Positions 16,524 to 24,763 of a DNA stretch of 64,000 bases are shown in pieces. This DNA comes from Nocardioides sp. QY071 (GTDB lineage: Bacteria > Actinomycetota > Actinomycetes > Propionibacteriales > Nocardioidaceae). The translations under genes and the position numbers were made by a program. The notes under the pieces were generated by a model. That model ran no database searches. It was not told the origin of the DNA and saw only the letters and a program-made list of their open reading frames with translations. The stretch lies in contig NZ_CP124681.1 in NCBI RefSeq assembly GCF_029961765.1, positions 1,550,001 through 1,614,000 on the forward strand, read 5' to 3'. Each line of letters opens with the position of its first letter. Within the stretch, counting starts at the first letter, position 1.

Positions 16524-17507
16524 CTAGCGTCCGAGCACCTGCAGCACGGACTGCGCCTGGGCCCGCGCGCCGGCGGAGTTCGGGTGCGCGGGTACGGCGA
16601 CGGCGAGGCCGTTGAGCGAGATCACGCCGAGCCCCTCGACGTACCGGGTCAGCGGGCCGGTGCACACGTGGTGCCCGGTGCTGAGCGGGTGCGTGTCGAC
16701 CAGCTCCGCGCCGCCGCGGCGGGCGGCCCGCACGAGCATCGCGTTGAGCTTGGCGAAGGTGTCGTGCAGGTAGGCCATGTCCGGGTTCGTGATCGGCACG
16801 ACCGGCCAGCAGCCGCGCTGCGGGATCGCGTCGAGGTAGTTGACCAGCAGCACCCGGGCCTCGGGCGAGCGGCGGTGGATCTCCTCGAGCGCGCCGACCA
16901 CCTTGTCCTCGGACGCCTCGATCGCGGCCGCGAGCTGGTCGACCCCGCCGGCGGTGAACCGCTCCTTGCAGGCCCCCAGCGGCGGCTGCGAGAGGTCGAC
17001 GAGGGGCAGCACCCCGGGCAGGGGCAGCGTGGGTGCCGGGAGGCCGATCGGCGACAGCGATATGCACGACATCGCCGCGCTCGCGATCCCTGCGTCGTTG
17101 CCGCCGATGCCGACCGTGACCAGGTCCGTGGTGGGCGTGAGGCGGTCGAACTGGGGTGGGTTCACGCCGCCGAGCGGCAGCTTCTGCGGCTGCGTGAAGT
17201 CGTCGGTCGTCGCGGAGCCGCAGGTCGCGTCGCGGAAGGTCGTGACGTCGAGCTGCCGGGCCACCAGCTTGGGGTAGTTGCGGTGCGACTGGGCGCAGTC
17301 GATCGGCGCGTACGTCGCGTCCGGCAGCCCGTCTTTGTCGAGGAGGACGACATCGGCCGACCACGAGTCGCCCAGCGCGACGTACTCGTCGTAGGCGGGC
17401 TGGTCCGCTGCCAGCGTGGGCGCGGGCGCCGCGACGGCGAGGACCGGGACCGCCAGGGCCAGGGACCCGAGCAGGACGCGCAGAGTGGTGGTACGACGCG
17501 GGAGCAT
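16524..17507 (-). CDS. secreted SGNH/GDSL esterase-lipase
   Basis: A 327-residue exported hydrolase. A Sec signal (LRVLLGSLALAVPVLAVAAP) is followed by block I YVALGDSWSA (nucleophile Ser), a Gly-containing oxyanion region, block III GIGGNDAG and the catalytic Asp-His block in VAVPAHPNSAGARAQA. Several cysteines suggest disulfides, as in Streptomyces scabies-type extracellular esterases. Predicted to cleave lipid or cell-wall esters outside the cell. I chose ATG 17507; a GTG three codons upstream is possible. It is divergent from the VOC gene. Confidence 0.88.
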   Translation of the reverse strand: MLPRRTTTLRVLLGSLALAVPVLAVAAPAPTLAADQPAYDEYVALGDSWSADVVLLDKDGLPDATYAPIDCAQSHRNYPKLVARQLDVTTFRDATCGSATTDDFTQPQKLPLGGVNPPQFDRLTPTTDLVTVGIGGNDAGIASAAMSCISLSPIGLPAPTLPLPGVLPLVDLSQPPLGACKERFTAGGVDQLAAAIEASEDKVVGALEEIHRRSPEARVLLVNYLDAIPQRGCWPVVPITNPDMAYLHDTFAKLNAMLVRAARRGGAELVDTHPLSTGHHVCTGPLTRYVEGLGVISLNGLAVAVPAHPNSAGARAQAQSVLQVLGR

Positions 17508-17569
17508 GTTCTCCACAACGAGTGGAGGTGACCGCGGTCACTGTCGGGGGCCGGTGCTTGGGTGGAGGC

Positions 17570-17986
17570 ATGGACCAGCGGATCAGCTTCATCACCCTCG
17601 CGGCCGACGACCTCGACGCCACCCGGCGCTTCTACCGCGACGGCCTGGGCTGGGTGCCCGAGCTCGACGTGCCCGGCGAGGTGCTCATGTTCAAGGCGGG
17701 CCAGCTGCTCGTCCTGTCCTTCTGGGGGCGCAGCCACTTCGAGGCCGAGGTGGGGGCGACCATGCGCGGGCCGGGCGTCGCCCCGATCACGATCTCCCAC
17801 AACATGCCGACGCCCGAGGGTGTCGACGAGGTGCTCGCGGCGGCGCGGGCGGCCGGCGCGCCCGAGGTGCACCCCGCCCGGGAGCGCGACTGGGGCGGCT
17901 ACTCCGGCTACTTCGCCGACCCCGACGGCTACCGGTGGGAAGTCGCCTACAACCCCGGACCCGTGGGGGAGGTGGTGCTGCCCTGA
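17570..17986 (+). CDS. VOC family (glyoxalase/bleomycin-resistance-like) protein
   Basis: A 138-residue vicinal-oxygen-chelate protein with paired beta-alpha-beta modules: ISFITLAADDLDATRRFYRDGLGWVP and YSGYFADPDGYRWEVAYNP. These small proteins bind metals or electrophilic compounds; ligand unknown. A TTGGGT hexamer ends 6 nt before the ATG, so a leaderless start is plausible. A decayed SurE-like gene follows. Confidence 0.85.
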   Translation: MDQRISFITLAADDLDATRRFYRDGLGWVPELDVPGEVLMFKAGQLLVLSFWGRSHFEAEVGATMRGPGVAPITISHNMPTPEGVDEVLAAARAAGAPEVHPARERDWGGYSGYFADPDGYRWEVAYNPGPVGEVVLP

Positions 17987-18018
17987 GCAGCCACAACTCA
18001 ACAGGGGAGCCGACGCAG

Positions 18019-18370
18019 GCGGCTGAGTTCACGGTCGAGCTGCTGGGCGGCGTGGTGCGCCGCGACCTGCTGGCCGACGACCTGGTGCTCAACGTGAACT
18101 TCCCGTTCGTCGGTCCGGGCGAGCGCCTCGGCCGCGCGGTCAAAGCCGACGTCGGCCGCAGCAGCGACCTCGGCCTGACCTACGCGGGGCGACGTGCCGG
18201 CCACGGGCGGCACCTACCTCCTCTCGGCGGGTGCGCCGGCGACAGAGACCCGGCCGAACGCCGACACCACGGCGCTGGCCATCAACAACATCCCGGTGAC
18301 CGCCCTCGACGGCGACTGGGGCAAGCCGATGCCGGTCGGGATCCGGCTGCTGCTGGGCTCGCTGCGCTGA
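18019..18370 (+). pseudogene. SurE-like 5'-nucleotidase remnant, truncated and frameshifted
   Basis: The first frame reads LADDLVLNVNFPFVGPGERL, which resembles the NVNxP strand of SurE phosphatases. Around 18185-18195 the homology moves to another frame: DVPATGGTYLLSAGAPATET, then IPVTALDGDWG, resembling the SurE C-terminus (VTPLDGDW), ending at the TGA at 18368. The N-terminal catalytic half (DDG.A motif) is absent. So I see a 5'-truncated, frameshifted remnant. Family identification is by memory of motifs and is only moderately sure. Confidence 0.5.
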
Positions 18371-18425
18371 GCTGGGCCTGCGGCGCTCCTGACCCCCGGA
18401 CGGGGTGTCCGCCAGAATGGGAGGC

Positions 18426-19223
18426 GTGGCGGACACCTCGGCAGGCGACCTGCTCTCGACGGTGATCTGCGACCTGGTCGCCGACATCCGTGACGGGCGG
18501 GAGCCGGCGTTGGCCGACGCACCCGACGCCGTCCACCGGCTGCGCACGTCGGTTCGCCGGTTGCGCAACGTGCTGGCCGGGTTCGAGCGGTACGTCGAGA
18601 GGCGGCCGGCGCGGGAGCTGCGCGGCCACCTGGCGTCGTACGGCACCCTGCTGGGGGCCGGACGCGATCTGGAGGTCCGGGCCGAGGACTGCCGGCGGGT
18701 CCTCGCGGCGCTCGGGCGGACCGATCTCGAGCCGACCCTGGTGGAGCCGCTCCTCGCCGCGCACGACGGTGCGCACGCGGTCCTCGTCGCGTGGCACGGG
18801 TCGCCGGACGCGGTGGCGCTGGACCACCTCCTCGCGACGTGGGGCGAGGAGGTTCCGGTGACCGACCGTGCCCGGCGTCGCGCCGACCGGGTGAGGGCGA
18901 GGGTGCTGCGCCGCGAGCTGGAGCGGGTGCTGGACCGCGCGGCCGTGGGGGAGGCCTCCCACGACGTCCGCAAGGCCGCGCGCCGGCTGCGCCACGTCGC
19001 CGAGGCGGTCGGTGCCGCCGATCTCGCCCGCGCGGGCAAGGACGTCCAGGGCCGCCTCGGCGACCACCGCGACGCCCTCCTGCTCGCCCGGTACCTGTGG
19101 TCGGCCGGTGCGCCGGCGGTCGTGGTCGCCCAGGTCGAGGCGGGGGCCAGCCGCGCCCTCGAGGGCCTGCCGGGGGACCTCGCCGTGCTCCGTTCGCTCG
19201 ACGGCGCGACGGACGAATCCTGA
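18426..19223 (+). CDS. CHAD domain protein
   Basis: A 265-residue all-helical protein rich in Arg and His with the CHAD signature: VHRLRTSVRRLRNVLAGFE near the N-terminus and ASHDVRKAARRLRHVAEAVG in the second half. CHAD domains bind inorganic polyphosphate through their conserved basic faces and often accompany CYTH triphosphatases, not seen here. I chose GTG 18426: CAGAAT at 18413-18418 is a -10-like box 7 nt upstream. Predicted cytoplasmic and possibly associated with polyphosphate granules. Confidence 0.85.
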   Translation: MADTSAGDLLSTVICDLVADIRDGREPALADAPDAVHRLRTSVRRLRNVLAGFERYVERRPARELRGHLASYGTLLGAGRDLEVRAEDCRRVLAALGRTDLEPTLVEPLLAAHDGAHAVLVAWHGSPDAVALDHLLATWGEEVPVTDRARRRADRVRARVLRRELERVLDRAAVGEASHDVRKAARRLRHVAEAVGAADLARAGKDVQGRLGDHRDALLLARYLWSAGAPAVVVAQVEAGASRALEGLPGDLAVLRSLDGATDES

Positions 19224-19297
19224 GACTGCTGTCTTGCCATCTGAGACGTGTGGGACACTGGTTCGACGGCACGACGTGCGGCGGCTACGGTGATTCC

Positions 19298-19339
19298 ATG
19301 CATGACCTGCTTCTCGTACGCACCGGACGCGCCGGCTGA
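19298..19339 (+). CDS. ilvB leader peptide (13 aa, Leu-Leu-Leu-Val)
   Basis: The peptide MHDLLLVRTGRAG contains a run of branched-chain codons and is followed by a hairpin with T-run 42 nt later. The -10 box TACGGT (19286-19291) ends 6 nt before the ATG, so it is at the very start of the transcript. This is the standard arrangement for ribosome-mediated attenuation of ilvBNC by charged leucine/valine tRNA in actinobacteria. Confidence 0.85.
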   Translation: MHDLLLVRTGRAG

Positions 19340-19380
19340 TCCTGACCAGGACAATCCGTCAGTCAATCGCCAGCGCGTCC

Positions 19381-19413
19381 ACCCCTCGTTGCCCAGCAAC
19401 CGAGGGGTTTTTT
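19381..19413 (+). terminator. ilvB attenuator terminator
   Basis: Stem ACCCCTCG/CGAGGGGT (19381-19388 with 19401-19408), extended by GTTG/CAAC inside, and followed by six T. It lies between leader peptide and ilvB, the position of a regulated terminator. Confidence 0.85.
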
Positions 19414-19466
19414 GTTGAGTTACGACCAGCAGTTCAGCCCACCACAGCAGACAAGGAACGACTCGG

Positions 19467-21242
19467 ATGAGTGAGCAGCAGGGCTCGGGCGCCAATCCCA
19501 AGGCAGACGGCATCACCGGCGCGCAGAGCCTGGTCCGGTCCCTCGAGGCGGCCGGTGTCACCGACATCTTCGGCATTCCGGGCGGCGCGATCCTCCCGGC
19601 CTACGACCCGCTGATGGACAGCAGCATCCGCCACATCCTCGTGCGCCACGAGCAGGGTGCGGGCCACGCCGCGCAGGGGTACGCCGCCGCGTCCGGCCGG
19701 GTCGGCGTCTGTATGGCGACGTCCGGACCCGGTGCGACCAACCTGGTCACACCGCTCGCCGACGCCCACATGGACTCCCTGCCGATGGTCGCGATCACCG
19801 GCCAGGTCGGCGCCTCGCTGATCGGCACGGACGCCTTCCAGGAGGCCGACATCCGCGGCATCACGATGCCGATCACCAAGCACAGCTTCCTGGTGACCGA
19901 CCCCGCGGAGATCCCGACCAAGATCGCCGAGGCCTTCCACATCGCTTCCACCGGCCGCCCGGGCCCGGTCCTGGTCGACGTCACCAAGTCGGCGCTGCAG
20001 TCCAGCACCACCTTCCAGTGGCCGACCGAGCTCAACCTGCCCGGCTACCGCCCGGTGACCCGCCCGCACGCCAAGCAGATCCGCGAGGCCGCGCGCCTCA
20101 TGCTCGAGGCCCGCAAGCCGGTCCTGTACGTCGGCGGCGGCACCATCCGCTCCGGCGCCTCCAAGGAGCTGCTCGCCCTCGCCGAGCTCACCGGGATCCC
20201 GGTGGTCACCACGCTGATGGCGCGCGGCGCCTTCCCCGACAGTCACCCGCAGCACCTCGGGATGCCCGGCATGCACGGCACCGTGGCGGCCGTCGCGGCG
20301 CTGCAGAAGAGTGACCTGATCATCAGCCTCGGCGCCCGCTTCGACGACCGGGTCACGGGCAACCTCGACTCGTTCGCGCCCGGCGCCAAGGTGATCCACG
20401 CCGACATCGACCCGGCCGAGATCGGCAAGAACCGCTACGCCGACGTCCCGATCGTGGGCGACGTCCGCGAGGTCCTGGTCGACCTGATCACCACCCTGCG
20501 CACCGAGCAGGAGGCCGGCAACACCGGCGACTACGAGGGCTGGGTCGCGTTCTGCGCCGGCGTGAAGAAGAAGTACCCGCTCGGCTACGACCGCCCGGCT
20601 GACGGCGGCCTCGCGCCGCAGTACGTCCTCGAGCGGCTCGGTGCCATCTCGGGCCCCGACACGATCTACACCGCGGGCGTCGGCCAGCACCAGATGTGGG
20701 CCGCCCACTTCGTCGGCTACGAGCGCCCCAACACCTGGATCAACTCCGGCGGCCTCGGCACCATGGGCTTCTCCGTGCCGGCCGCGATGGGCGCGAAGGT
20801 CGCGATGCCCGACCAGACCGTGTGGTCGGTCGACGGCGACGGCTGCTTCCAGATGACCAACCAGGAGCTCGCCACCTGCGCGATCAACAACATCCCGATC
20901 AAGGTCGCGGTCATCAACAACGAGTCGCTCGGCATGGTGCGCCAGTGGCAGACGCTGTTCTACAACTCGCGCTACTCCAACACCGACCTGCACTCCAAGC
21001 GGATCCCCGACTTCGTGAAGCTGGCCGACGCCTACGGCTGCGTGGGCCTGGCCTGCGAGTCGCCCGACGACGTCGACGCGACCATCGCGAAGGCGATGGA
21101 GATCAACGACGTGCCCGTGGTCGTCGACTTCCGGGTCCACCGTGACGCCATGGTGTGGCCGATGGTCGCCGCCGGCACCAGCAACGACGACATCAAGTAC
21201 GCGCGCGACCTCGCGCCCCAGTTCGACGAGGACGATCTCTGA
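19467..21242 (+). CDS. ilvB: acetolactate synthase, large subunit
   Basis: A 591-residue ThDP enzyme making acetolactate or acetohydroxybutyrate from pyruvate, the first common step for valine, leucine and isoleucine. Visible motifs: [15 protein letters not shown], the catalytic Glu region [33 protein letters not shown], and the ThDP/Mg motif [18 protein letters not shown]...[22 protein letters not shown] precedes the ATG. Its stop overlaps the ilvN start (TGATG). Expression is probably attenuated by the leader at 19298. Confidence 0.97.
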   Translation: MSEQQGSGANPKADGITGAQSLVRSLEAAGVTDIFGIPGGAILPAYDPLMDSSIRHILVRHEQGAGHAAQGYAAASGRVGVCMATSGPGATNLVTPLADAHMDSLPMVAITGQVGASLIGTDAFQEADIRGITMPITKHSFLVTDPAEIPTKIAEAFHIASTGRPGPVLVDVTKSALQSSTTFQWPTELNLPGYRPVTRPHAKQIREAARLMLEARKPVLYVGGGTIRSGASKELLALAELTGIPVVTTLMARGAFPDSHPQHLGMPGMHGTVAAVAALQKSDLIISLGARFDDRVTGNLDSFAPGAKVIHADIDPAEIGKNRYADVPIVGDVREVLVDLITTLRTEQEAGNTGDYEGWVAFCAGVKKKYPLGYDRPADGGLAPQYVLERLGAISGPDTIYTAGVGQHQMWAAHFVGYERPNTWINSGGLGTMGFSVPAAMGAKVAMPDQTVWSVDGDGCFQMTNQELATCAINNIPIKVAVINNESLGMVRQWQTLFYNSRYSNTDLHSKRIPDFVKLADAYGCVGLACESPDDVDATIAKAMEINDVPVVVDFRVHRDAMVWPMVAAGTSNDDIKYARDLAPQFDEDDL

Positions 21243-21784
21243 TGGCCAAGCACACCCTGTCCGTCCTCGTCGAGGACAAGCCCGGCGTGCTGGCACGGAT
21301 CTCCGCGCTGTTCAGCCGCCGCGGCTTCAACATCGAGTCGCTCGCGGTCGGCCCGACCGAGCACGACGAGATCTCGCGGATGACGATCGTGGTCAACGTC
21401 GAGTCCTCGCCGCTCGAGCAGGTCACCAAGCAGCTCAACAAGCTGGTCGAGGTCATCAAGATCGTCGAGCTCGACCCGACCGCGTCGGTCAACCGCGAGC
21501 TGGTGCTCGTCAAGGTCGCCGCCACGGCGGAGACCCGCGGTGAGGTCCTCGACGTCGTCCAGCTGTTCCGGGCGAAGGTCATCGACGTCGCCTCGGACGC
21601 GATCACCATGCAGATCGTCGGGAACGACGGCAAGATCGCCGACTTCCTGCGCGTGCTGGAGCCCTTCGGGATCCGCGAGCTCGTGCAGTCCGGCATGGTG
21701 GCCATCGGCCGCGGGCCGCGCTCCATCTCGGAGCGCAGCAAGCCCGTCGCCGTACCGGTGCCGCCTGCCGCATCCGGAGGTTGA
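21242..21784 (+). CDS. ilvN: acetolactate synthase, small (regulatory) subunit
   Basis: A 180-residue subunit with an N-terminal ACT domain ([20 protein letters not shown]...[10 protein letters not shown]) for valine feedback inhibition and the C-terminal ALS_ss domain. It starts within the ilvB stop. The last codons and the stop (GGA GGT TGA) lie inside the dispersed repeat at 21779-21813, so this repeat supplies the 3' end of the gene; the family normally ends about here, so function should not suffer. Confidence 0.95.
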   Translation: MAKHTLSVLVEDKPGVLARISALFSRRGFNIESLAVGPTEHDEISRMTIVVNVESSPLEQVTKQLNKLVEVIKIVELDPTASVNRELVLVKVAATAETRGEVLDVVQLFRAKVIDVASDAITMQIVGNDGKIADFLRVLEPFGIRELVQSGMVAIGRGPRSISERSKPVAVPVPPAASGG

Positions 21785-21813
21785 GGAGGTCGCGCAGCGA
21801 CCGTCTCGAAACC
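21779..21813. repeat. dispersed palindromic element, copy B
   Basis: Begins GGTTGAGGAGGTCGCGCAGC and ends CGTCTCGAAACC. The 31 nt from TTGAGG to CGAAA are identical to copy E in the cimA leader (58456-58486). It contains the internal inverted repeat GGTCGC/GCGACC. Located across the ilvN stop and the ilvN-ilvC spacer. Confidence 0.75.
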
Positions 21814-21869
21814 CCGGGAACCAGCAGACCAACCCCATCACCACCCCAACCAGCAAGGAGAAGCCCGAC

Positions 21870-22895
21870 GTGGCTGAGATCTACTACGACGACGACGCCG
21901 ACCTGTCCCTCATCCAGGGCAAGCACGTCGCCGTCATCGGTTACGGCAGCCAGGGCCACGCGCACGCGCTGAACCTGCGCGACTCCGGTGTCGACGTCCG
22001 CGTCGGCCTCAAGGAGGGCTCGAAGAGCCGCGCCAAGGCCGAGGAGGAGGGCCTGCGTGTCCTCACCCCGCGCGAGGCCGCGGAGGAGGCCGACGTCATC
22101 GTCATCCTCGCCCCCGACCAGGTGCAGCGCCACCTGTACGCCGACGACATCGCGCCGGCGCTCGCCGAGGGCGACACCCTGGTCTTCGGCCACGGCTTCA
22201 ACATCCGCTTCGGCTACATCCAGCCCCCGGCCGGCGTCGACGTCATCCTGGTCGCCCCGAAGGCCCCGGGCCACACCGTGCGCCGCGAGTACGTCGCCGG
22301 CCGCGGCATCCCGGACATCATCGCCGTCGAGCAGGACGCCTCGGGCAAGGCCTGGGACCTCGCGAAGTCCTACGCGAAGGGCATCGGCGGCACCCGCGCC
22401 GGCGTCATCAAGACCACCTTCACCGAGGAGACCGAGACCGACCTGTTCGGTGAGCAGTCGGTCCTGTGCGGTGGTGTCTCGCAGCTGATCCAGTACGGCT
22501 ACGAGACCCTCACCGAGGCCGGCTACCAGGGCGAGATCGCCTACTTCGAGGTCCTCCACGAGCTCAAGCTCATCGTCGACCTGATGTGGGAGGGCGGCAT
22601 CGCCAAGCAGCGCTGGTCGGTCTCCGACACCGCCGAGTACGGCGACTACGTCTCGGGCCCGCGCGTCATCGACCCCCGGGTCAAGGAGAACATGCAGGCC
22701 GTCCTCGCCGACATCCAGAGCGGCGCGTTCGCCGAGCGCTTCATCGCCGACCAGGACGCCGGCGCGCCGGAGTTCACGGCGCTGCGCGAGAAGGGTGCCC
22801 AGCACCCGATCGAGGCCGTCGGCCGCACCCTGCGCTCGCACTTCTCGTGGGCGCACACCGACGACGACTACACCGAGGGCTCGGCCGCGCGCTGA
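21870..22895 (+). CDS. ilvC: ketol-acid reductoisomerase (NADP+), class I
   Basis: A 341-residue enzyme that isomerises and reduces acetolactate to dihydroxy-isovalerate. The Rossmann motif [20 protein letters not shown], the domain [20 protein letters not shown] and the metal-site Glu/Asp segments ([19 protein letters not shown]) are present; length is typical of class I. The GTG start at 21870 is fixed by AAGGAG 9 nt upstream. It is the last gene of ilvBNC and is followed at once by a strong terminator. Confidence 0.97.
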   Translation: MAEIYYDDDADLSLIQGKHVAVIGYGSQGHAHALNLRDSGVDVRVGLKEGSKSRAKAEEEGLRVLTPREAAEEADVIVILAPDQVQRHLYADDIAPALAEGDTLVFGHGFNIRFGYIQPPAGVDVILVAPKAPGHTVRREYVAGRGIPDIIAVEQDASGKAWDLAKSYAKGIGGTRAGVIKTTFTEETETDLFGEQSVLCGGVSQLIQYGYETLTEAGYQGEIAYFEVLHELKLIVDLMWEGGIAKQRWSVSDTAEYGDYVSGPRVIDPRVKENMQAVLADIQSGAFAERFIADQDAGAPEFTALREKGAQHPIEAVGRTLRSHFSWAHTDDDYTEGSAAR

Positions 22896-22905
22896 CCCAC
22901 GTGCC

Positions 22906-22941
22906 GAACGCCCCCGGATCCGCTCGGATCCGGGGGCGTTC
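22906..22941 (+). terminator. terminator of ilvBNC
   Basis: Perfect 17-bp arms 22906-22922 and 22925-22941 (GAACGCCCCCGGATCCG) with a 2-nt loop, 10 nt after the ilvC stop. Confidence 0.85.
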
Positions 22942-22962
22942 CGCGTCCGGTGCCCTCGCGGC

Positions 22963-23337
22963 TCAGCCCGCCTCGGCGTCGAGGCCGCGCAGCTGCTCCT
23001 GGAGGACATGGACGAGCCCACGGGCCGACGCGGCGGTGATCACCAGGTAGGGCCGGCCCTCGAGCGGCTCGACGACGAGCCAGGTGAGGTCGTCGTCGGC
23101 GTACCGGCCGGCGCGCGCGGCGAGGGTGGCCGGCAGTAGGGACGCGGTCACGGGGACGGCGTCGCCCGTCCCGGCGATCGCGGCGGCCAACGTCGGCTGG
23201 CTCTGGTGGTAGCGGTCCTCGGGATGGTCGTCCTCGGCGTGCTGCCGGGTGCACCACCCTGGGCAGGGGCCGGTCAGCCAGGACGGCCGCGGTGGGTCCG
23301 CCCCGGGCGTCCCCGTGGGGTCGTCGGCTGCCATCAT
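22963..23337 (-). CDS. DUF6907-like protein with CPxWCxxxH motif
   Basis: A 124-residue protein. The front has CPGWCTRQHAEDDHPEDRYHQS, a Cys/His pattern that could bind a metal, followed by VVEPLEGRPYLVITAASARGLVHVLQEQL. I recall this arrangement from the actinobacterial DUF6907 group, whose function is unknown. A -10 box TAGGCT lies at 23377-23382 on the minus strand, giving a 5' leader of about 33 nt with GGAG and a start at ATG 23337 (or the next ATG). It is divergent from the XRE-type regulator, and the two are candidates for a shared function. Confidence 0.6.
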   Translation of the reverse strand: MMAADDPTGTPGADPPRPSWLTGPCPGWCTRQHAEDDHPEDRYHQSQPTLAAAIAGTGDAVPVTASLLPATLAARAGRYADDDLTWLVVEPLEGRPYLVITAASARGLVHVLQEQLRGLDAEAG

Positions 23338-23450
23338 GCGCCTCACTCCCAAGATCTCCTGCCCTCGTCGCGATGGAGCCTAGGGCTCGCGTCCGACGCA
23401 ACGCGCCGTCGGCCGATCCCTTCTCCACAGCCCTCGGGGCGACGTGAATG

Positions 23451-23464
23451 CCATATCAGTATGG
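23451..23464. promoter_or_regulatory. inverted repeat near the XRE gene, putative operator
   Basis: CCATATCAGTATGG forms arms CCATA/TATGG around TCAG, and a further half site CCATAC lies at 23479-23484 next to the start codon. The position between divergent genes suits autoregulation by the XRE protein. Confidence 0.4.
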
Positions 23465-23488
23465 TCGCTGCGAGGTGGCCATACGGGG

Positions 23489-23782
23489 ATGATGGTGGGC
23501 GTGGCGAGCAGGCGCGCGGACATCAGCTGGCAGGCCTATGCGCGCGAGCTCGGCCTCAACCTCCAGCGGGCGCGGATGGCGAGCGGCTTCAGCCAGGAAC
23601 GGGTCGCCCATCTCGCCGGGATCGCCGGCTTCACCTACCAGAAGTACGAGAAGGGCGAGTCCCGGCCCGGTACGCCGATGAACCCGCAGCTGCTGACCCT
23701 GGTCTCGCTGAGCCAGGTCCTCGACGTACCCCTGGCCGGACTGCTTCCCGACTTCGACCCGGACCTGACCGACGCCCGCTGA
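23489..23782 (+). CDS. XRE-family helix-turn-helix regulator
   Basis: A 97-residue single-domain DNA-binding protein: LGLNLQRARMASGFSQERVAHLAGIAGFTYQKYEKGES is a clear XRE/Cro-C1 HTH, followed by LLTLVSLSQVLDVPLAGLLPDF. ATG 23489 and ATG 23492 are adjacent, and a GTG a few codons later is also possible. Likely autoregulated through the CCATA/TATGG repeat upstream. A hexanucleotide tandem repeat begins 14 nt after the stop. Confidence 0.8.
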   Translation: MMVGVASRRADISWQAYARELGLNLQRARMASGFSQERVAHLAGIAGFTYQKYEKGESRPGTPMNPQLLTLVSLSQVLDVPLAGLLPDFDPDLTDAR

Positions 23783-23796
23783 ACCTGGCCGGACCA

Positions 23797-23844
<48 letters not shown>

Positions 23845-23864
23845 TCCCGTGGCACGGTGGCTCC

Positions 23865-24257
23865 ATGGGCTACCCACGACTGCGCAGCACCGTCCTCGAC
23901 ACCACCGACGTCCCCACGCTGGCTGAGTTCTACCGCCGCCTCCTCGGTTGGTCCTATCCCGAGGGGTTCGAGATCGAGGAGTTCACCGACTGGCGCTCGA
24001 TCGTCGGTCCCGCCGGGGAGCGACTGTCCTTCCAGCAGGTCGACGAGCTCCCCGCCACGACCTGGCCGAGCGCCGAGGTGGCGCAGCAGCTGCACCTGGA
24101 CTTCCAGGTCGACGACCGCGCCGACCTCGAGGACAACCACCAGCGCGCCCTCGAGCTGGGCGCCGTCGTCCGCTTCGACCAGTCCGACGACCCCGACGAG
24201 CCGCTGCGGGTCTACGTCGACCCGGCGGGCCACACCTTCTGCCTGTTCAGTCGCTGA
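23865..24257 (+). CDS. VOC family protein
   Basis: A 130-residue glyoxalase/dioxygenase-fold protein: LRSTVLDTTDVPTLAEFYRRLLGWSYPEGF and a C-terminal strand LRVYVDPAGHTFCLFSR, with a conserved His in QQLHLDFQVDD. This pattern is common in actinobacterial antibiotic-resistance-like or glyoxalase-like proteins. CACGGT ends 6 nt before the ATG, a weak leaderless promoter. The tandem repeat lies just upstream and could affect expression. The stop abuts the convergent EamA gene. Confidence 0.82.
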   Translation: MGYPRLRSTVLDTTDVPTLAEFYRRLLGWSYPEGFEIEEFTDWRSIVGPAGERLSFQQVDELPATTWPSAEVAQQLHLDFQVDDRADLEDNHQRALELGAVVRFDQSDDPDEPLRVYVDPAGHTFCLFSR

Positions 24258-24692
24258 TCAGCCGCTGACCACCAGCAGCACCGCGCCCGCGCCGACCAGC
24301 GCGACCCCACCCCATTGCAGGAGCGAGAGCCGCTCGCCGAGCAGCGTCGCACCGAAGATCGCGACGAGCACGACGCTCAGCTTGTCGACCGGAGCGACGA
24401 GTGAGGCGTCGCCGACCTTGAGGGCGCGGAAGTAGCAGATCCAGGACGCGCCGGTGGCGAGGCCGGAGAGCACCAGGAACACCCAGGTCCGGGCGCCGAC
24501 CTCACCGGGGGAGTGGAACTTGCCCAGTGCCAGCAGGATCAGGCCGAGCGTCACGAGGATGACCACGGTGCGGACGAAGGTCGCGACGTCGGAGTCGATG
24601 TCCTTCACGCCCACCTTGGCGAAGACCGCCGTCAGGGCCGCGAAGACCGCCGACAGCAGTGCCCAGAACCACCAGGCCGAGGTCAGCTCCAT
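24258..24692 (-). CDS. single-domain EamA family membrane protein
   Basis: A 144-residue protein with five hydrophobic segments (WWFWALLSAVFAALTAVFAKVG, TVVILVTLGLILLALG, WVFLVLSGLATGASWICYFRAL, LSVVLVAIFGATLLGE, GVALVGAGAVLLVVSG). This is one EamA half, the YdcZ/small-DMT type that works as a dimer. Substrate unknown. Complete by length for this type. Confidence 0.8.
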   Translation of the reverse strand: MELTSAWWFWALLSAVFAALTAVFAKVGVKDIDSDVATFVRTVVILVTLGLILLALGKFHSPGEVGARTWVFLVLSGLATGASWICYFRALKVGDASLVAPVDKLSVVLVAIFGATLLGERLSLLQWGGVALVGAGAVLLVVSG

Positions 24693-24702
24693 GTGCGCTC
24701 CG

Positions 24703-24750
24703 TAACGTCATTCGTTCCGTGGGCGCGCGCCCACGGAACGAATGACGTTA
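24703..24750. terminator. perfect 48-nt palindrome
   Basis: Two 24-nt arms with no spacer: left arm TAACGTCATTCGTTCCGTGG then GCGC, right arm its exact complement. It lies 14 nt after the stop of the large secreted protein gene and 11 nt before the EamA start, and is probably a terminator for the former. Confidence 0.8.
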
Positions 24751-24763
24751 GCGCAGGGAGACG

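Noticed and set aside
19240-19300. GGTTCGA-like word that might mark a tRNA before ilvB
   Set aside because: No acceptor or anticodon stems can be drawn around it; I found no tRNA in the window.
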